A stretch of 64,000 bases of DNA from Loxodes magnus (taxonomy: Eukaryota; Ciliophora; Karyorelictea; Loxodida; Loxodidae): the NCBI GenBank assembly GCA_946699065.1, contig CAMPDV010000128.1, positions 496,001-560,000 on the forward strand. Direction: 5' to 3'. This document shows positions 61,437 through 64,000 of this stretch, one piece after another. Every line of letters starts with the position of its first letter. Position 1 is the first letter of the stretch. The position numbers were made by a program, and so were the translations under genes. Below the pieces are notes generated by a model. It had not been told where the DNA came from. It searched no databases and worked only from the letters and a program-made list of their open reading frames with translations.

Positions 61437-64000
61437 TCATCTATTTTCAATATCTTATTCTTCATTTTCTTCTCCGCTTTATTTTAATTCTTGTGTATGA
61501 CTTGCTATGGTTCCTTACGCTACTGATAGAACTTTTATGTCTAATCTTTGTGATTCAAAGTTATCTGTCTGCTGGTTTTCTGTTAAGGCTATGTCTGCTC
61601 CTGTTGAAGGAGATGCTTAAGTTGTGTTTGTTTTATGAGTATTAGCTGTTGATTCATGCGATCTTAGTGTCTGATCTCTTTCTGTTTAAATTGCTTGTAG
61701 CTTTTGCTCTTCTAAGAATCTGAAATTAATAAATTACTAAGAGTTTTATACTTATTCCCTCTCAATGAGATTAAGCTCTTACTAGCTCTCCTCTTTTTGC
61801 TTTTCCAAGCTAGCTTATTACGGAATCTAGTTTCCATTTCCCGTTGTATTTTATATCTTATGCAAGCTATCCTATGACTATCCTTTCTACTTTACTTTTT
61901 CATTATTAGAGTTAATGTATTGAGCAAGATCTTTTCTAGATATTACATCGTCGTTAGCTAAACTCCTAAATATAACTGTGAACTCTATTTCATGCATTTA
62001 TTCAAGTCCTAGCTACTTAAAAACATTTAGCAGTTCATAAGGACTCATAACTTCAGGAAATGCTTCTTCAATACTCAAGTTTTTGGTTTGTAAGACTAAG
62101 CGTAAACGCTAAATTGTATTGCTTAAGATTTGAATTCTTTCTTCCTCAGTAAGTTCTAGAATTTCACCTTCCTATGAGTAATTTTCCTGGTCATTTTATG
62201 AATTCTGTTCACTGCCAATTCCATAAGCTCTTATGAAGTCTTCATATGGAACTTTATTTAAGTTTCTCTCATAAGAGTAGAATAATATGCTTAAGTACTA
62301 TAAGTGCCTTTCATCAAAATCTAATTTAAATTTGCTAATTAACTCGATGAATTAATCTTTTGTAATGAAGCCTGAGTTTGATGTATCGTAATTTTAGCAA
62401 GCTTGGAAAAAGTCACTTGCTACTAATGGTACAACTTACTTAAAAAAGTAATCAAATTGATCTTCCTCCTCTTCTGTCAATGGACTTCAGTCTATTAAAT
62501 TCTTATACAGCTTATTAGCGATATCTTTGCCGAAAGCTGAGTCTCTTTAACTATCTTGGAATAGAAAATTGAGAAGAAGGTTTCTTTCTTGTTCTTCGTT
62601 TACTTCAAAAGGCTCTCTAAATATAAGATCATTACTTTTATAGGTTTTCTGATATTTCTTTCATGGTATATAGTCTCTCTTTATCATATTAGTTGCTAAA
62701 CATAAGGACTACTGCCTTCTTACGATCACATCTTCTTAACTAGCATCTCATAGCAATATGTTACATTATTTATGAAATTTCCTCTTTTTTGATTCTACTT
62801 CCTGAAGGCTAAGACTTTTTATTACTATCTTTATCTTTATTCTATTATTGGGAGAATTACTTATTTTAACTATTCCTGGTACTTTTAGTCTATTTTTCGC
62901 ATTCCTTTTGTTCGTTTAAAGATTGGCCCTTTTGGCCCTCTTATTACTTTTATTATGCAGTATCTTTTGCTTAATCTTTCTGCAAATTTTAAAGATTATC
63001 TTGGCTGTTCTCTTAATGAGACATATCTTCTTATTCTTCGTCTTCATACTGGTTTTATTACTCGAAATCTATTGTATTATCTAAGCTTTCCTCATCATAG
63101 TCCTCTTAACTACCAACACTACTTGATTTATATTTTTTTCTTGCTTACTTATTTTTAGACTTATCTTCACTTTGATCTACAAGCTCAGTGCTTGACTCAA
63201 CGCTCTCATTGAACTAAAATTTTCATGCGTATCTTAATTGATCATAAGTGACTTTATCAGGATTTATCGCATTTACCATTTAGCAGAAATCTCTTATTTC
63301 TTAAGAGGTAAAATTAGGTTAGACGAATTTAAGAGCTTCTGTAATCTCTTCAATTCCAACTTCCTCTTGGCATAAAAATTAATTTCATCATTACTTTAAT
63401 GATATTTCTTCTTGCTCCAGAAATGACTATATCAAATTTATTAAGTCTTAAGGTTATCTTCTTGTTAACAGATCTATCTTCTGATTATTAGTAGCAAGAT
63501 CAATATCTTGTGAAGATGCTTTTTGATGTATTGTATGCTATTTTTTAAGCTACTGCTTAGTGTCTTTTATCTCATCCTGTTATTGAATATTCACTTTGAT
63601 GCCTTACGATTTTAAGGCTGAAATAGTTTCTAACTGCTCTTTAATTTTAATGTTTAGCTCTTAAACTTATTGACTTAATTCTTAATTTTCTTCCTAGAGA
63701 ACTAGAATTTATTGGCTTAGCTTCTATTTCTCCTAATTAGAGTTATTTTGATTAAAGCTGAGTTACTCCTTTAGAGTGTTAACTTAAGAAGTTAACTATT
63801 AGATTGATTGGCTCTGCTCTGATATTTTATCTTCTAATTACTTAGGCTAAACTCTTCGCTTATCCTGTTTTGATTTTTCCTATAACTTAACTTAAGTCTA
63901 AGATAGTAGCTTATTAGACTACTCTAGTTACTTCTCTAATTCCTAGCTTTTTTCTTTTTACCTTTTTAAATCTTGATCTTTCTGCTACAACTGCTTTTTA
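61437..64000 (-). CDS. Coiled-coil EF-hand protein, 5' end beyond window
   Basis: The 5' part is cut by the window end. What remains, about 850 residues, begins with a long coiled coil ('LEKQLEQSNKLLSQTQVKLQ', 'LEDKISEQSQSIQQLTSQVN'). It goes on to an EF-hand-like helical pair ('VGIEEITEALKFVQPNFTSQ', 'AINPDKVTYDQLRYAW'), an acidic/Gln-rich linker, and a C-terminal half with a recognisable EF hand ('FQACQNYDTSNSGFITKDQF') plus related pairs ('IEEAFPEVMSPYELLNVFKQ', 'LANDDVISRKDLAQYI'). A 19-nt intron at 62617-62635 joins 'ISENLQK' to 'EPFEVNEEQERNLLLNFLF'. TGA codons read as Trp occur in 'SLKQWWNQF' and 'LRYAWKFQFNE'. The stop is the TGA at 61437 after 'EEQDIENR'. Ciliate proteins of this style are often cytoskeletal or calcium-responsive; that role is inference. 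Confidence 0.75.
62617..62635 (-). other. 19-nt intron in EF-hand gene
   Basis: GTAATGATCTTATATTTAG on the minus strand. It restores the frame between two well-formed coding stretches. Confidence 0.75.

Noticed and set aside
1-64000. Tetrahymena-type code (TGA only stop) and a genome full of broken genes
   Set aside because: TGA recurs at invariant Trp positions in genes otherwise in perfect frame; random nonsense changes would not be confined to Trp sites.
1-64000. tRNA genes, CRISPR arrays, telomere repeats
   Set aside because: No cloverleaf-like GC-rich segment with a recognisable T-loop, no regular spaced repeats and no telomeric repeat arrays were seen.

Overview
Nuclear DNA of a ciliate, most probably a karyorelictean such as Loxodes. 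The sequence shows an AT-rich window in which TAA and TAG are read as Gln throughout. Every recognisable gene ends at TGA, yet TGA also occurs in frame at positions where the protein family needs Trp (kinase 'DPWLTN', Sec23-type zinc finger 'LWKCEFC', CCHC knuckle 'CWKCG', kelch 'DQWFVLEKF'). That dual use of UGA is NCBI code 27 (karyorelict nuclear code). Code 28 (Condylostoma) fits less well because no gene here needs TAA or TAG as a stop. Introns are tiny (14, 16, 17, 19 and 20 nt, GT...AG); splicing them out restores exact reading frames. Intergenic stretches of 1-4 kb, decayed gene copies and repeats are unlike the compact somatic genomes of Tetrahymena, Paramecium or Oxytricha, and agree with what I recall of the unedited Loxodes magnus genome. 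The species is inferred, not shown.

Layout. 0-9 kb is gene-poor: a decayed copy of a DEAH helicase (240-960), two diverged copies of a B-box protein gene (2.2-3.7 and 6.5-7.6 kb), the first interrupted by an insert of about 0.55 kb that carries a 20-bp minisatellite, and between them a Gag/ORF1-like relic and a coiled-coil ORF. 9-14 kb holds three housekeeping genes: citrate synthase (-), COG1 of the Golgi tether (+) and porphobilinogen deaminase (+, two 16-nt introns). 16-19 kb has a small gene packed with three putative micro-introns and a broken NACHT NTPase. 19.7-33 kb has DHX37/Dhr1 helicase (-), a kinesin ending in a CaaX box (+), a Ser/Thr kinase (+) and an unknown basic protein (+). 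33-44 kb is mostly decayed or non-coding, including fragments of a large unrecognised gene. 44-49 kb carries a pseudokinase-kelch protein (+) and a LAMMER/CLK kinase (-). 51-64 kb is the densest part, all on the - strand: XRP2 (RP2), importin-5, an RRM protein, a Sec23-like/VWA protein with ten CCHC knuckles, and an EF-hand coiled-coil protein that runs off the window end.

The genes form no single pathway. They are single transcription units for ribosome biogenesis (DHX37), nuclear import (importin-5), splicing control (CLK), ciliary lipoprotein traffic (XRP2), Golgi tethering (COG1), haem synthesis (HMBS) and the TCA cycle. The least expected items are the dual-meaning UGA, the very small introns, the Sec23/VWA/CCHC fusion, the prenylation-type kinesin tail and the pseudokinase-kelch protein.
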